DNA of 60,195 nucleotides from Eubacteriales Family XIII. Incertae Sedis bacterium (GCA_031261345.1 JAISKC010000013.1:1-60195), one strand, 5' to 3'. Numbered from the stretch's first letter, positions 1-8,765 are shown. Program-made: numbers and translations. Notes: generated by a model not told the origin, from the letters alone.

Positions 1-2
1 TT

Positions 3-731
3 CAGGCGGAGTATGACTCTATCGTTGGCAATGCGGGCGGCACAGGCCTTCCTGCTATCCATGAGGACAACTATCTTAGTAGCGATGTGCTTATACTTAG
101 AAATGCGGAACTTGCCGCCAAGTTGGTTTTGGCTGACACGCTTGCAACGCAGGGTGAGGTCGATCAGGCGCTTTTGGACTTGACTACAGCGTTCGACACT
201 TTGGTGTCAAAGCATAATCATCCACTGGTCAGCCACTCGCACAGCTCCGGTTTGACAGCGTTTGGAGAAGAGGTGGACATTGAAATCAAAGGAGATATCA
301 GGGACGTTACAGGAGTTGCCCTCAACGGCATTTCTTATCCCATTACCGCCACAGGCACGAACACCTACGATATTTATGAAGACGGCGACGTGATAGGGAA
401 TATCACCGAGGGAAGCGCAATCGTACATCTTCCTGCGGAGTTCTCAGATAGGCTGGCAAACGGCACTCATGAGCTGGTCGTCTTCTTCTCCGATCCCACC
501 ACGAACATCAATGTGGTTCAGAGCGGCAAGGCAAATATCGTCGTCAATCGCGAGGCTGAGGTGAATGGCGAGCAGGGCGACCCTGATGGGATTGGCTCTC
601 AAATCAGACCACTTGCCCCTCTGACAGGCGATGATACGCTTATCGACATCATGCTTGGGCTCTCTATCGTTTCGCTTTCAGTGCTATTGTTCCTGATGCT
701 CATGCGCCGCCGCAAACCCAGTAGACTGTAG
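3..731 (+). CDS. C-terminal part of a cell-surface protein (5' end outside window)
   Basis: The reading frame is open from the first bases, so only the last ~242 codons are present. After a helical, repeat-like N-terminal stretch comes a His-rich linker (HNHPLVSHSHSSG). A ~110-residue module follows, from GLTAFGEEVDIEIKGD to ANIVVNRE. The end has a hydrophobic segment (IMLGLSIVSLSVLLFLMLM) and a basic tail (RRRKPSRL), preceded by APLTGDD. This is the layout of a sortase substrate or C-terminal membrane anchor, although the pentapeptide is not canonical LPxTG. The module and anchor are clearly homologous to the C terminus of the surface protein at 39610-41886. Function of the module is unknown. 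Confidence 0.8.
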   Translation, partial: QAEYDSIVGNAGGTGLPAIHEDNYLSSDVLILRNAELAAKLVLADTLATQGEVDQALLDLTTAFDTLVSKHNHPLVSHSHSSGLTAFGEEVDIEIKGDIRDVTGVALNGISYPITATGTNTYDIYEDGDVIGNITEGSAIVHLPAEFSDRLANGTHELVVFFSDPTTNINVVQSGKANIVVNREAEVNGEQGDPDGIGSQIRPLAPLTGDDTLIDIMLGLSIVSLSVLLFLMLMRRRKPSRL

Positions 732-751
732 GCATAGTGGGCTGAAGGGCA

Positions 752-791
752 AGAGGGGGGACCTGTCCCCTCTCTTATCGTGTTTTTTTTC
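752..791 (+). terminator. Probable rho-independent terminator
   Basis: A 7-bp stem (AGAGGGG / CCCCTCT) around a GGACCTGT loop follows the surface-protein stop codon, with a run of eight T starting a few bases later at 782-790. The distance from stem to T-run is longer than usual. The GGACCTGTCCCCT core recurs in the inverted repeat at 59309-59369. Confidence 0.55.
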
Positions 792-801
792 TAATATCCT
801 A

Positions 802-830
802 TTGACATATCCGTTTTTTGGGGGTAGTAT
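802..830 (+). promoter_or_regulatory. Sigma-A promoter of the marR-coaBC-ABC operon
   Basis: TTGACA at 802-807 and TAGTAT at 825-830 are separated by exactly 17 bp. Transcription would start near 837, giving a leader that contains the palindrome at 861-879. Confidence 0.8.
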
Positions 831-860
831 AGTTAATGTCTTAAATATTAACTTGTCTAA

Positions 861-879
861 CTGTTAATTTAATTAACAG
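861..879. promoter_or_regulatory. Palindromic operator, probably for the adjacent MarR protein
   Basis: CTGTTAATT and AATTAACAG form a perfect 9-bp inverted repeat around a single T. It lies between the promoter and the marR start codon. MarR proteins usually bind such 16-20 bp AT-rich palindromes in their own control regions, so autoregulation is inferred. Confidence 0.7.
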
Positions 880-891
880 TATTAACTTCAA

Positions 892-1401
892 ATGGGAATG
901 TCGAAAATGGAAAACAATAGTCAATTATGCGGCAATTTTGATAGTGAGCTCAAGCGTGATTTCATCAAGGCTCTGTTTCGCAGCAAGCACATGGGCACGA
1001 AGCTCATCGGCAGGATGAGGGACGGCGATCAGGACGTCAGTTTTGTTGAAATCGCTATGATGCACCATGCTACTACGCCTCACGAGCATATTTCGGGTAT
1101 GCAGGATTTTCTTTTTGTGAGTAAGCCCGCCATCTCGCAGATGCTTGGCAAGCTTGAGAAGAAGGGCTATGTAACGAGGGAAACGGACAAGGAAAACCGC
1201 AGGAAGGTGAATGTGAGTCTCACGAAAAGGGGCGAGGCCGTGCTCGATACCGCGCAGGAAGAAATGAATGAAATGGTGAACAATTTGATTTCGTCCTTTG
1301 GCGAGGACGACACTCTTGAACTCATTCGCCTCGTCAACAAACTTGCTGACGTTGTGGACGAAATTCAAGCGGAGAGACTGAAGAAGGAGGCACAGAAATA
1401 A
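892..1401 (+). CDS. MarR-family transcriptional regulator
   Basis: A 169-residue winged-helix regulator of MarR length. The recognition-helix region reads VSKPAISQMLGKLEKKGYVTRE, and the wing (ENRRKVNVSLTKRG) is typical of the family (about residues 80-115). The flanking helices would form the dimer interface. It is the first gene of an operon: its stop codon is 1 bp from coaB, and the coaB ribosome site lies inside its last codons. The ABC exporter downstream suggests it senses a toxic compound or metabolite; the ligand cannot be told from sequence. The start is uncertain because ATGs at 892, 898 and 907 are all in frame and none has a strong Shine-Dalgarno. Confidence 0.9.
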   Translation: MGMSKMENNSQLCGNFDSELKRDFIKALFRSKHMGTKLIGRMRDGDQDVSFVEIAMMHHATTPHEHISGMQDFLFVSKPAISQMLGKLEKKGYVTRETDKENRRKVNVSLTKRGEAVLDTAQEEMNEMVNNLISSFGEDDTLELIRLVNKLADVVDEIQAERLKKEAQK

Positions 1402-1402
1402 T

Positions 1403-2164
1403 ATGAAGAAACTTACGGTGCTCATTACTTCCGGAGGGACTTCCGAGAAGATTGACGATGTCAGGCGTATCACGAATTCAGGCACGGGAAGGCTCGGTGC
1501 TTTGATTGCCGATACTTTTGCGGAGGAGGATGCTTCCCTAGACTTGCATTATGTATGCTCGGAGAATGCGGTTAGACCTCATAGCAAGAAGGCTATCGTC
1601 CACACGGTGGACGGCGTGCGGGAGCTTCTCGGTGCGGTTACGGATCTGTCCGTTTCCGTCGGTGGATTTGACATCATCATCCACAGTATGGCCGTCGGCG
1701 ATTATACGGTCGCGGCTGTGAGCGATGAGAAGCTTATGAGCGAGGATATACTCGGGCGAATTCTTTCCGACGGCGATTCGAATGAGCCGTCGTCGGTTAT
1801 CAGCACCGGACTTCTCAATCCACCGAAGCTTTTGGACAAGAAGATTTCGAGCGACAAGGAGAATATCATCGTCGTGCTTGAGAAGGCCCCCAAGGTCATT
1901 GGGACGCTGAGGCCGCTCAATCCCGATGCAGTAATCGTCGGGTTCAAGCTCCTTGCGGGCGTGTCTGATGAGGAATTGATTGCTGTGGGTGGCAAGCTAC
2001 TTGCGAAGAACGACTGCAATTTCGTGCTTGCGAATGACATGACCACGGTGCGGACGGATGCTCATGCGGGCATACTCATCGGCAAGGATGGGAAGACGGA
2101 GAAGGCGGTTGGGAAGACGCATATAGCGGAACTTATTGTGGCTCGGACATTGGCGGAGGTGTAG
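1403..2164 (+). CDS. coaB: Phosphopantothenate--cysteine ligase
   Basis: CoaB joins cysteine to 4'-phosphopantothenate in coenzyme A synthesis. The N terminus carries the CoaB signature TSGGTSEKIDDVRRITNSGT (residues 9-28). The SMAVGDYTV stretch near residue 95 and the late ANDMTTV stretch also fit. At 253 residues it is a stand-alone ligase of the type seen in Streptococcus and some Clostridia, not the ~400-residue CoaBC fusion of most bacteria. An AGGAGG at 1385-1390 precedes the ATG. Its partner CoaC follows 2 bp later. Placing CoA genes between a MarR regulator and an ABC exporter is unusual. Confidence 0.93.
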   Translation: MKKLTVLITSGGTSEKIDDVRRITNSGTGRLGALIADTFAEEDASLDLHYVCSENAVRPHSKKAIVHTVDGVRELLGAVTDLSVSVGGFDIIIHSMAVGDYTVAAVSDEKLMSEDILGRILSDGDSNEPSSVISTGLLNPPKLLDKKISSDKENIIVVLEKAPKVIGTLRPLNPDAVIVGFKLLAGVSDEELIAVGGKLLAKNDCNFVLANDMTTVRTDAHAGILIGKDGKTEKAVGKTHIAELIVARTLAEV

Positions 2165-2166
2165 AG

Positions 2167-2697
2167 ATGGCTAATATATTGCTTGGGATTTGTGGTAGCA
2201 TTGCTGCTTATAAGGCGGCGGATATCGCTAGCCGACTTTCTAAGGATGGACACAGCATCGATGTTGTGATGACGAAGAACGCTCAGGAGTTCATCACTCC
2301 TTTGACGTTTGAGACTCTGACGAAGCGGAAGACTTACATCGATAGTTTTGCCCCCATTGAGGATTTTTCCGTTGAGCATATCTCGCTTGCGAAGAGGGCG
2401 GACATCGTGCTCATCGCTCCGGCTACGGCAAACCTGATTGGGAAGCTCGCCTCGGGGATTGCCGATGATTTGCTCACTACTGTTTTGATGGCGGCACACG
2501 CCAAGCGAACCATCATCTGTCCGGCTATGAACGCGGCGATGCTTGAAAATCCAATAGTTCAGGCCAATATTGCTATGCTTAAGGATTTTGGATATGAGTT
2601 TGTTGAGCCTGAGGAGGGAGTGCTCGCTTGCGGAGACAGCGGCAAGGGGAAGTTGGCCTCGGTTGACGAAATAGTTGTTACGGTAAACAGAAAATGA
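2167..2697 (+). CDS. coaC: Phosphopantothenoylcysteine decarboxylase
   Basis: CoaC removes CO2 from phosphopantothenoylcysteine to give 4'-phosphopantetheine, using FMN. Visible family features are the flavin-binding start LLGICGSIAAYKAADI, the catalytic His at about residue 71 (SVEHISLAKRAD), the PAMNAAMLENP substrate clamp near residue 118, and the C-terminal LACGDSGKGKLA loop with the reactive Cys. Length (176 aa) matches stand-alone homo-oligomeric CoaC. It is translated 2 bp after coaB. A palindromic repeat (2707-2735) follows its stop codon. Confidence 0.95.
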   Translation: MANILLGICGSIAAYKAADIASRLSKDGHSIDVVMTKNAQEFITPLTFETLTKRKTYIDSFAPIEDFSVEHISLAKRADIVLIAPATANLIGKLASGIADDLLTTVLMAAHAKRTIICPAMNAAMLENPIVQANIAMLKDFGYEFVEPEEGVLACGDSGKGKLASVDEIVVTVNRK

Positions 2698-2706
2698 TGA
2701 CGGGAT

Positions 2707-2735
2707 TGGATTGCGGGTCGAGCCCGCAATGACGG
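2707..2735. repeat. Dispersed palindromic repeat, copy 1
   Basis: GGATTGCGGG-TCGA-CCCGCAATGACGG. This GC-rich palindrome recurs at many places in the window (14632, 18348, 18383, 23602, 45720, 46090, 47170, 47752, 48015, 48828, 48865, 51733, 51769). Here it lies between coaC and the ABC exporter genes. Confidence 0.9.
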
Positions 2736-2767
2736 AATTTAGGACAGTGGAATAGAGGAGAGAATTT

Positions 2768-4972
2768 TTGAAGATATTTGGTTTATTATTTAGTACTAGG
2801 CGGACGGCGATCATTACTTTTGTCATCATTGCGTTTTTGGTTGTGCAGGCTTATTGCGAGCTTACGCTGCCGAAATACACTGCTGATATAGTGGACGTCG
2901 GCATCATGCAGGGCGGTATAGAGAATGCCGTTCCGCTTGAAATTCGCAGGGAGAGTCTCGATGGCCTCGAACTCTTTATGAATGAAAAAGAAATAAATAC
3001 GGTCGAAAGTGCTTATAGGGAGAAGGTCGGAAAAGACGATATCCTCATGCTCAAAGGCAAGGCGGCAAACGACAAAGAAAAGTACGAAAAGCTGAATGCC
3101 ATCTTTGAATTGCCTATGCTGATGCTTTCGGCAGGAAAGTACATAGATAAGCAGAGTGAAGCGGCAAAAGAACAGGCTGCCGATATGGGGAGCCTCGATG
3201 TGGAGCAAATCAAGCAAGCCTACGAGGCCGGCATGATGAGCAAGGATGACCTCCTTGACATCAGAGAAACTGTTACTGAAAAGCTCGGAGATATGGGTGA
3301 GCTCATGATGGGCTCGGCGGCTACTGCCTACGTTTCTGATGAATACAAAGAGATGGGTAAGGATATGAAGAAAATCCAACTGGATTATATGCTTCATGTG
3401 GGCGGAATAATGATTCTCTTCACACTCCTTGCGGGTGCATGCTCCATCTTCGTCGGGTTTCTGGCAAGCATAAGTTCCTCGGAGATTTCCAAAAGGCTTC
3501 GCAAAAAGAGCTTCACAAATTTACTTTCATTCTCGAGTAGGGAAGTGGAAGAATTTTCGACAGCCTCTCTTATTACTAGAAGTACGAACGACATACAGCA
3601 GATACAGATGGCTACGGGAATGGCACTCAGATTGGTGTTCTTCGCACCTGCGATGGCGGTCGGCGGTATCATAAGATTGTCGCAGACCGACACCGGCCTC
3701 GAATGGATCGTCGTGGCGGCCGTAGGAACGCTGATAGCTGTCATAGGAGTGCTTCTCGGGCTCACGATGCCGAAGTTTCGAAGAATGCAGGTCTTGGTCG
3801 ACAAACTCAACTTGGTGAGCCGAGAGATTCTCACGGGACTTCCCGTCATAAGGGCTTTCACGCGGGAGCATTACGAGAAAAAGAGATTCACGGCGGCAAA
3901 CAATGAACTCTACAAGACACAGATGTTCACTGGCAGAACGATGAGCATGTTCTTCCCGATACTGATGTTTGTGATGAACTTCGTTACGGTCGGTATCGTC
4001 TGGTTCGGCGGCAAGAGTATCGACGCGGGCGAGATGCAGGTCGGCGACATGCTCGCTTTCATCTCATACACGATGATGATAGTAATGAGTTTCATGATGC
4101 TTTCGATGATGACCATCATGCTGCCGAGAGCCAGTGTTGCGGCGGACAGGGTGCTCGCGGTCATAAAAAAGAAGACGACAATTCAGGACAAGCCCGATGA
4201 GGAACTTTCTCAAAAAACGGATTTTTCCGGCAGGGTTGGTTTCAACGATGTCAGCTTCAAATATTTCGACGCCGAGGAAAATACCCTCGAGCATGTCAGC
4301 TTTGAGGCTGTGCCAGGCGAAACGACCGCCATCATCGGTTCTACGGGAAGCGGCAAGTCCACGCTCATAAATCTCATTCCAAGAATATATGATGTAACGG
4401 GCGGAAGTATCACAATCGACGGTGTGGATATTCGGGACGTGAGCCAGAACAAGCTGCGTTCACTGCTCGGCGTCGTGCCGCAAAAGGGCAAACTTTTCAG
4501 CGGCACTATCGAGTCAAATCTCAAATATGCGGGCGATACGATCAGCGACGAGGATATGATGTTTGCGGCCGGCATAGCACAGGCGACCGCCTTCATAGAC
4601 GAGAAGGAAGATGGCTATGCCACGGAGATATCGCAGGGCGGCACAAATGTGTCTGGTGGACAGCGTCAGCGGCTATCCATCGCAAGAGCAATCGCCAAAA
4701 AGCCGAAGGTCTTCATCTTCGATGACAGTTTCTCGGCACTTGACTACAAGACGGACAGCATGCTCAGGAAGGCACTCTCCGACAATATCAAGGATTCGAC
4801 CGTGATCATCGTCGCACAGAGGATATCCACCATCATGCAGGCGGAGAAGATAATAGTGCTCGATGAAGGAAAATTGGTTGGCATGGGAACACACAAGGAA
4901 TTACTCAGAACCTGCGAAGTTTACAAAGAAATCGCAGAAAGTCAGCTCTCGGAAGAAGAGCTCGGCGCATAG
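2768..4972 (+). CDS. ABC exporter subunit, degenerate ATP site, with large extracytoplasmic insert
   Basis: A 734-residue fused membrane-ATPase exporter subunit. The ATPase has Walker A GSTGSGKS (about 522-529) and signature VSGGQ (about 628). Its Walker B is IFDDS, so Asp replaces the catalytic Glu, the mark of the non-hydrolysing site in heterodimeric exporters such as TM287/288. Between the first two membrane helices (about residues 40-205) is a charged insert not found in minimal exporters; it probably lies outside the membrane. The start is TTG at 2768, chosen because GAGGAG lies 7 bp upstream and the protein then begins directly with MKIFGLLFSTRR. It pairs with the next gene, 14 bp away. 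Confidence 0.92.
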   Translation: MKIFGLLFSTRRTAIITFVIIAFLVVQAYCELTLPKYTADIVDVGIMQGGIENAVPLEIRRESLDGLELFMNEKEINTVESAYREKVGKDDILMLKGKAANDKEKYEKLNAIFELPMLMLSAGKYIDKQSEAAKEQAADMGSLDVEQIKQAYEAGMMSKDDLLDIRETVTEKLGDMGELMMGSAATAYVSDEYKEMGKDMKKIQLDYMLHVGGIMILFTLLAGACSIFVGFLASISSSEISKRLRKKSFTNLLSFSSREVEEFSTASLITRSTNDIQQIQMATGMALRLVFFAPAMAVGGIIRLSQTDTGLEWIVVAAVGTLIAVIGVLLGLTMPKFRRMQVLVDKLNLVSREILTGLPVIRAFTREHYEKKRFTAANNELYKTQMFTGRTMSMFFPILMFVMNFVTVGIVWFGGKSIDAGEMQVGDMLAFISYTMMIVMSFMMLSMMTIMLPRASVAADRVLAVIKKKTTIQDKPDEELSQKTDFSGRVGFNDVSFKYFDAEENTLEHVSFEAVPGETTAIIGSTGSGKSTLINLIPRIYDVTGGSITIDGVDIRDVSQNKLRSLLGVVPQKGKLFSGTIESNLKYAGDTISDEDMMFAAGIAQATAFIDEKEDGYATEISQGGTNVSGGQRQRLSIARAIAKKPKVFIFDDSFSALDYKTDSMLRKALSDNIKDSTVIIVAQRISTIMQAEKIIVLDEGKLVGMGTHKELLRTCEVYKEIAESQLSEEELGA

Positions 4973-4986
4973 AAAGGAGGCACGGA

Positions 4987-6846
4987 ATGGCAGAAGAAAA
5001 CACAAACAAAAGTGCCCCGAGGAGAAGGGGACCAGGCGGTCCTGGCATGAGACATTCGACGGACAAAGCGAAGGATTTCAAGGGGACGCTCAAGAAATTT
5101 CTATCGTATGTCGCAAAATACAAAATCAGCCTCGCTGTGGTGGTAATATTTGCAATCGGGAGCACCGTCTTCACCATCGTCGGGCCGAAAGTCCTGTCGA
5201 AGGCCATCACGGAGCTGTTCAACGGGTTGACGTCCAAATACCTCGACGGGGGTGCTATCGATTTTGAAAAGATTGCGATGATTCTACTGACGTTGCTCGC
5301 ACTCTATCTCGTCGCGACGCTCTTCTCGATGATTCAGGGCTGGGTGATGACGACCATCTCGCAGAAGGTCGGATACACGCTCAGGGAGGAGATAAGCGAG
5401 AAAATTCACCGCATGCCCATGAAGTATTTCGAGGGCAACAGCATAGGCGATGTGCTTTCGAGAATAACGAACGATGTGGATACGCTCGGGCAAAATTTCA
5501 ACCAGAGCGTGAGCACGCTTGTAACGAGCGTAACCTCGATTGTGGGCGTTACAATCATGATGCTCACGATCAGTCCTCTCATGACGCTTGTCGTGTTTGC
5601 GATGCTTCCGCTTTCCGTGCTCATCATTGCGGTCATCATGAAGTTTTCGCAGAAGTATTTTTTCAGACAGCAGAAACTTCTCGGCAAGGTCAATGGACAG
5701 GTCGAGGAAGACATTGCCGGACACAATATACTCAAATTATTCAATCATGAAAAGCAGGCTGAGAAGGAATTCAACGAGACCAACGAAGAGCTTTATAAGT
5801 CGGCGTGGAAGAGCCAGTTTTTCTCGGTATTGATGATGCCGATCATCAACTTCATCAGCAATCTCGGGTTTGTGGGAGTTGCGATTTTCGGCGGGGTGCT
5901 CGCGTTCAAGGGCTCAATCACGGTCGGCGATATACAGGCTTTCATTCAGTATTCGAGAAATTTCACGCAGCCAATCACTCAGCTTGCGCAGATAGGCAGC
6001 ATGCTTCAGGGTATGGCGGCCGCCGCAGAGCGCGTCTTCGAATTTCTCGGCGAGGAGGAGGAGATCTCCGATGAGGATGGCGTAGAGCTTGGAGTTGCAA
6101 CGGGTCATGTTGAATTCGAGCATGTGAAGTTCGGCTATAAGCAGGACCAGACCATCATCAAGGATTTGACGGAGTCCGTGCCGCAGGGTTCGACGGTTGC
6201 TATCGTAGGTCCGACCGGCGCCGGAAAGACCACTCTCGTCAAGCTGCTTATGCGCTTTTACGATGTGGGCGATGGTGCTATCATCGTTGACGGCCATGAC
6301 ATCAAGACGATTCGGCGCGCGAGTCTGCGTCAAAATTTCGGTATGGTTCTTCAGGATACATGGCTTTTCAAGGGCACTATCATGGATAATATTCGCTATG
6401 GTCGCCCCGATGCGACGGACGAGGAGGTCTACGAGGCTGCAAAGGCGGCTCACGTGCATCACTTCATCAAGACCCTCCCCGGGAGCTATCATATGGAGCT
6501 GACGGAGGACGCCGAGAATATCAGTCAGGGCCAGAAACAGCTTCTCACCATCGCGCGTGCTATACTGGCGGATAGCCCGATACTGATACTCGACGAGGCG
6601 ACGTCTTCGGTCGACACGCGCACGGAGGAGCTCATTCAGAAGGCGATGCAAAACCTCAAGCACGGCCGCACGAGCTTTGTGATTGCGCATAGGCTCTCGA
6701 CAATCCGTGACGCCGACATCATATTGGTAATGAACGAGGGTGATGTAATTGAGCAGGGGACGCACGACGAGCTTATGGCGCTTGACGGTTTCTATGCGAA
6801 TCTTTACAACAGCCAGTTCGACGTGATTTCGGACGTGATTGCGTAA
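4987..6846 (+). CDS. ABC exporter subunit, canonical ATP site
   Basis: A 619-residue exporter half, partner of the preceding gene. Six membrane helices span about residues 40-340. The ATPase has Walker A GPTGAGKT (about 409-416), signature ISQGQKQ (about 511) and Walker B LILDEATSSVD with the catalytic Glu. The N terminus is a cytoplasmic, basic, Gly/Pro-rich tail (RRRGPGGPGMRHS). AAAGGAGG precedes the ATG. One degenerate plus one complete site implies an asymmetric drug, lipid or peptide exporter; the substrate is unknown. Control by the MarR protein at the head of the operon is inferred. Confidence 0.93.
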   Translation: MAEENTNKSAPRRRGPGGPGMRHSTDKAKDFKGTLKKFLSYVAKYKISLAVVVIFAIGSTVFTIVGPKVLSKAITELFNGLTSKYLDGGAIDFEKIAMILLTLLALYLVATLFSMIQGWVMTTISQKVGYTLREEISEKIHRMPMKYFEGNSIGDVLSRITNDVDTLGQNFNQSVSTLVTSVTSIVGVTIMMLTISPLMTLVVFAMLPLSVLIIAVIMKFSQKYFFRQQKLLGKVNGQVEEDIAGHNILKLFNHEKQAEKEFNETNEELYKSAWKSQFFSVLMMPIINFISNLGFVGVAIFGGVLAFKGSITVGDIQAFIQYSRNFTQPITQLAQIGSMLQGMAAAAERVFEFLGEEEEISDEDGVELGVATGHVEFEHVKFGYKQDQTIIKDLTESVPQGSTVAIVGPTGAGKTTLVKLLMRFYDVGDGAIIVDGHDIKTIRRASLRQNFGMVLQDTWLFKGTIMDNIRYGRPDATDEEVYEAAKAAHVHHFIKTLPGSYHMELTEDAENISQGQKQLLTIARAILADSPILILDEATSSVDTRTEELIQKAMQNLKHGRTSFVIAHRLSTIRDADIILVMNEGDVIEQGTHDELMALDGFYANLYNSQFDVISDVIA

Positions 6847-6862
6847 TTTAGGAGGAGATGAA

Positions 6863-7051
6863 ATGGCTAGAAAAGCATATTTGTGGCATGACGACATTCA
6901 TGGATTTGTGCTGAAGGACGAGAACCAGTACGTTCTGGTGGATGCGGAGGTCGGCGATATCGAAAGCATAGACGACATAGACGCCGAGGGCTGGGCATTA
7001 CTCGAAAATCAGGCTCGTGAGCTCGGCTTTGAGCTCGAAGACGACGAATGA
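6863..7051 (+). CDS. Small acidic protein of unknown function
   Basis: A 62-residue acidic protein (MARKAYLWHDD...LELEDDE) with no membrane segment. The ATG at 6863 has a perfect GGAGGAG 6 bp upstream, and the gene begins 16 bp after the exporter, so it is probably the last gene of that operon. I do not recognise a family. Its acidic C terminus resembles no known exporter accessory protein. Confidence 0.75.
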   Translation: MARKAYLWHDDIHGFVLKDENQYVLVDAEVGDIESIDDIDAEGWALLENQARELGFELEDDE

Positions 7052-7167
7052 CGATGGCATTTTAGAATCACTTATGGTTCGTGCAGTAAGATAGCCTCAT
7101 GGACAATGGCTTTGCGGAGCCTTCAATCAAGAAGGGTGGCAAGGTCAGGCAAAAATGGGAGGCTATC

Positions 7168-7713
7168 ATGAAAAAATTAACACTGGTTACTCTAATTACT
7201 TTGTTTGCACTGATGTTCGCATTCGCGGGCTGCTCGGGGATAGGCAAGGGCACAGTAATAAAGTCCGAAGACAAAACAGGCGATGTCGAAATAACGGAGG
7301 CGAACGGGGACGAAAATTATGTTCAGGAAATCCCTGAAGGTGAGGAAGGCTCGGATTCGGCGGCATATCTTGCGGCCATCAAGAAGTTCGCTACCCAAAA
7401 TACCGGCAAAATCCTCGGTCTCGACATGGCAAATATCGATGTGAAGGACCCTGAGCAACTGAAGAAGATGGTGGAAAATTACTGTACGAATAGCGGATGG
7501 ACATTTGAGGAGGGCGACCTCGAATCCTTCAAGGATAAGAAAGGACTTCACATCACGTTTTCTGATGTGAATTTGAGCCCAAGCAAGCTGACCGCGGAAG
7601 CGAGTGTTTGGAGGAGCAGCACCGGCGAGGCGAAGACTGAATCAGCCACCGTGGACAAGAAGAACGGATACTGGGCGGTTGACGGAGAAATGACGACCAC
7701 GTTCAGTCAGTAG
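7168..7713 (+). CDS. Putative lipoprotein, DUF4878-like
   Basis: The start at 7168 follows GGGAGG and gives a lipoprotein signal: MKK, hydrophobic core, then a lipobox AFAGC with Cys near residue 23. The mature protein (about 160 aa) is acidic at first, then an alpha/beta segment ending in a repeated beta pattern (LTAEASVWRSSTGEAKTESATV, KNGYWAVDGEM). That resembles small NTF2-like lipoproteins of Firmicutes. No catalytic motif is visible. An upstream in-frame GTG/ATG at 7099 would add 23 residues before the signal peptide and is rejected. Confidence 0.8.
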   Translation: MKKLTLVTLITLFALMFAFAGCSGIGKGTVIKSEDKTGDVEITEANGDENYVQEIPEGEEGSDSAAYLAAIKKFATQNTGKILGLDMANIDVKDPEQLKKMVENYCTNSGWTFEEGDLESFKDKKGLHITFSDVNLSPSKLTAEASVWRSSTGEAKTESATVDKKNGYWAVDGEMTTTFSQ

Positions 7714-7769
7714 AGTAGGCGGCTTCGGCGGCTTATACTAAGACTTAGCTTCAAAAAAATATTTAATAA

Positions 7770-7803
7770 TCAAAAGCTCGTGGCAAGCACCATGGGCTTT
7801 TTA
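7770..7803 (+). terminator. Probable terminator after the first lipoprotein gene
   Basis: AGCTC at one side and GGGCT at the other enclose an inner GTG/CAC pair, with a 5-T run following. The stem contains a small bulge. Confidence 0.5.
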
Positions 7804-7867
7804 TGTGTGATATGATATAGACTAAGTCTGTAAACTACTGATACTGATTCGATGAAAGAGAGGACCT

Positions 7868-8428
7868 ATGAGAAAAAATATCGAACTTAAGAAATTGCTT
7901 GTTTTCGCGTTGGCTTTGTCATTGGTGCTGAGTATGTCCGCACTTTTGACGGGGTGCGCAAGCGGCTCCGGAGATGGGGCCGAGAACCAAACGACTTCCG
8001 GTAGCGAATCCGGCGTGGATGAAGATGATGTTTTGGGAAGTATGAACGAGATGCTCAGAGGGCATGATGTCGATGTCTCGGAAAGTCCTGTGGCCGGCTC
8101 GTATACGACGACGTCGGGCTGCAAGGTTGAACTCGGCGAAGATGGCTCATACCGTTGGGAGGAACCCGATGGGGTTTTCCTGAAGGGGAGTTATGAGCTG
8201 TTTGAGGGGACGCCGGTGGGTGGCGGCGAATATGTGACGGAGTCTGAGACGGGTGCTATCTACACGGTCGTCGTCTACTATGACCTCGTGGAAGAGGCAA
8301 ATCTTGAGGAAAAGCAGGTGATTCCGGCTTCGGACGTCTCCGTTTTCGTCTACGATACCTATGACAAAGATGTCTTCAGGGTTTCGGATTTGATGAATGA
8401 CATTCAGTTCGAGGCTACGAGGGATTAG
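7868..8428 (+). CDS. Putative lipoprotein of unknown function
   Basis: A 186-residue protein with a lipoprotein signal peptide (MRKNIELKKLLVFALALSL... lipobox LLTGC, Cys at about 31). A Ser/Gly/Asp-rich linker follows, then a beta-rich domain with a repeated Y-x-W/L pattern (CKVELGEDGSYRWEEPDG, GSYELFEG) as in lipocalin-like or DUF-type surface beta barrels. AGAGAGG precedes the ATG. A perfect 11-bp palindrome AGACTAAGTCT lies at 7819-7829 just after a TATGAT box (7811-7816) and may be its operator. Function unknown. Confidence 0.8.
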   Translation: MRKNIELKKLLVFALALSLVLSMSALLTGCASGSGDGAENQTTSGSESGVDEDDVLGSMNEMLRGHDVDVSESPVAGSYTTTSGCKVELGEDGSYRWEEPDGVFLKGSYELFEGTPVGGGEYVTESETGAIYTVVVYYDLVEEANLEEKQVIPASDVSVFVYDTYDKDVFRVSDLMNDIQFEATRD

Positions 8429-8470
8429 ATTTGTATAATGAGTTTGGGAGTGAGTTTGAGGAGGTAAGTT

Positions 8471-8734
8471 ATGATTGAGAAAAATGCAAAAGTCACTGTT
8501 GTTTCGTCGAAGTGCGATTTCTACAAACCAGGCGATGTAGTCTATTTCAACGGCCCGCTCGTCGACAAGGAGCGTTCGGCGAACGTCTGCTTTGCTGCTA
8601 TGGGTGCGATTTTCCACTTTGTCTACGCTGTGCGCAAGGGGCTGACAGCTGAGGATTTGGGCTTTGACGAGCTCGTCTTTCAGTGCCCCGACTGCCCCGA
8701 GGTGGTGGAGTTTCTGATCGAGCCGCAGGAGTAA
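8471..8734 (+). CDS. TIGR04076-like small protein
   Basis: An 87-residue protein starting after GAGGAGG. The pattern KVTVVSSKCDFYKPGDVVYFNGPLVD, then CFAAMGAIFHFVYAVRKG and a C-terminal CPDCPE, matches what I recall of the TIGR04076 family (a conserved Cys and G-D pair early, then a Cys followed by a lyP-type helix). The role of that family is not known; some members sit with redox enzymes. Three late Cys residues could bind metal. It is 42 bp after the lipoprotein gene and ends at a strong terminator. Confidence 0.7.
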   Translation: MIEKNAKVTVVSSKCDFYKPGDVVYFNGPLVDKERSANVCFAAMGAIFHFVYAVRKGLTAEDLGFDELVFQCPDCPEVVEFLIEPQE

Positions 8735-8765
8735 GAAAAAAGTAAGTAAAAAAGTAATGGAATTG

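Noticed and set aside
2062-2829. Minus-strand frame of 255 codons across coaC and the repeat
   Set aside because: Shadow of coaC extended by the repeat's minus-strand translation; no ribosome site.
5914-6897. Long open frame (327 codons) on the minus strand
   Set aside because: It is antisense to the second ABC exporter gene, has no ribosome site and reads as low-similarity Arg/His/Leu-rich sequence.
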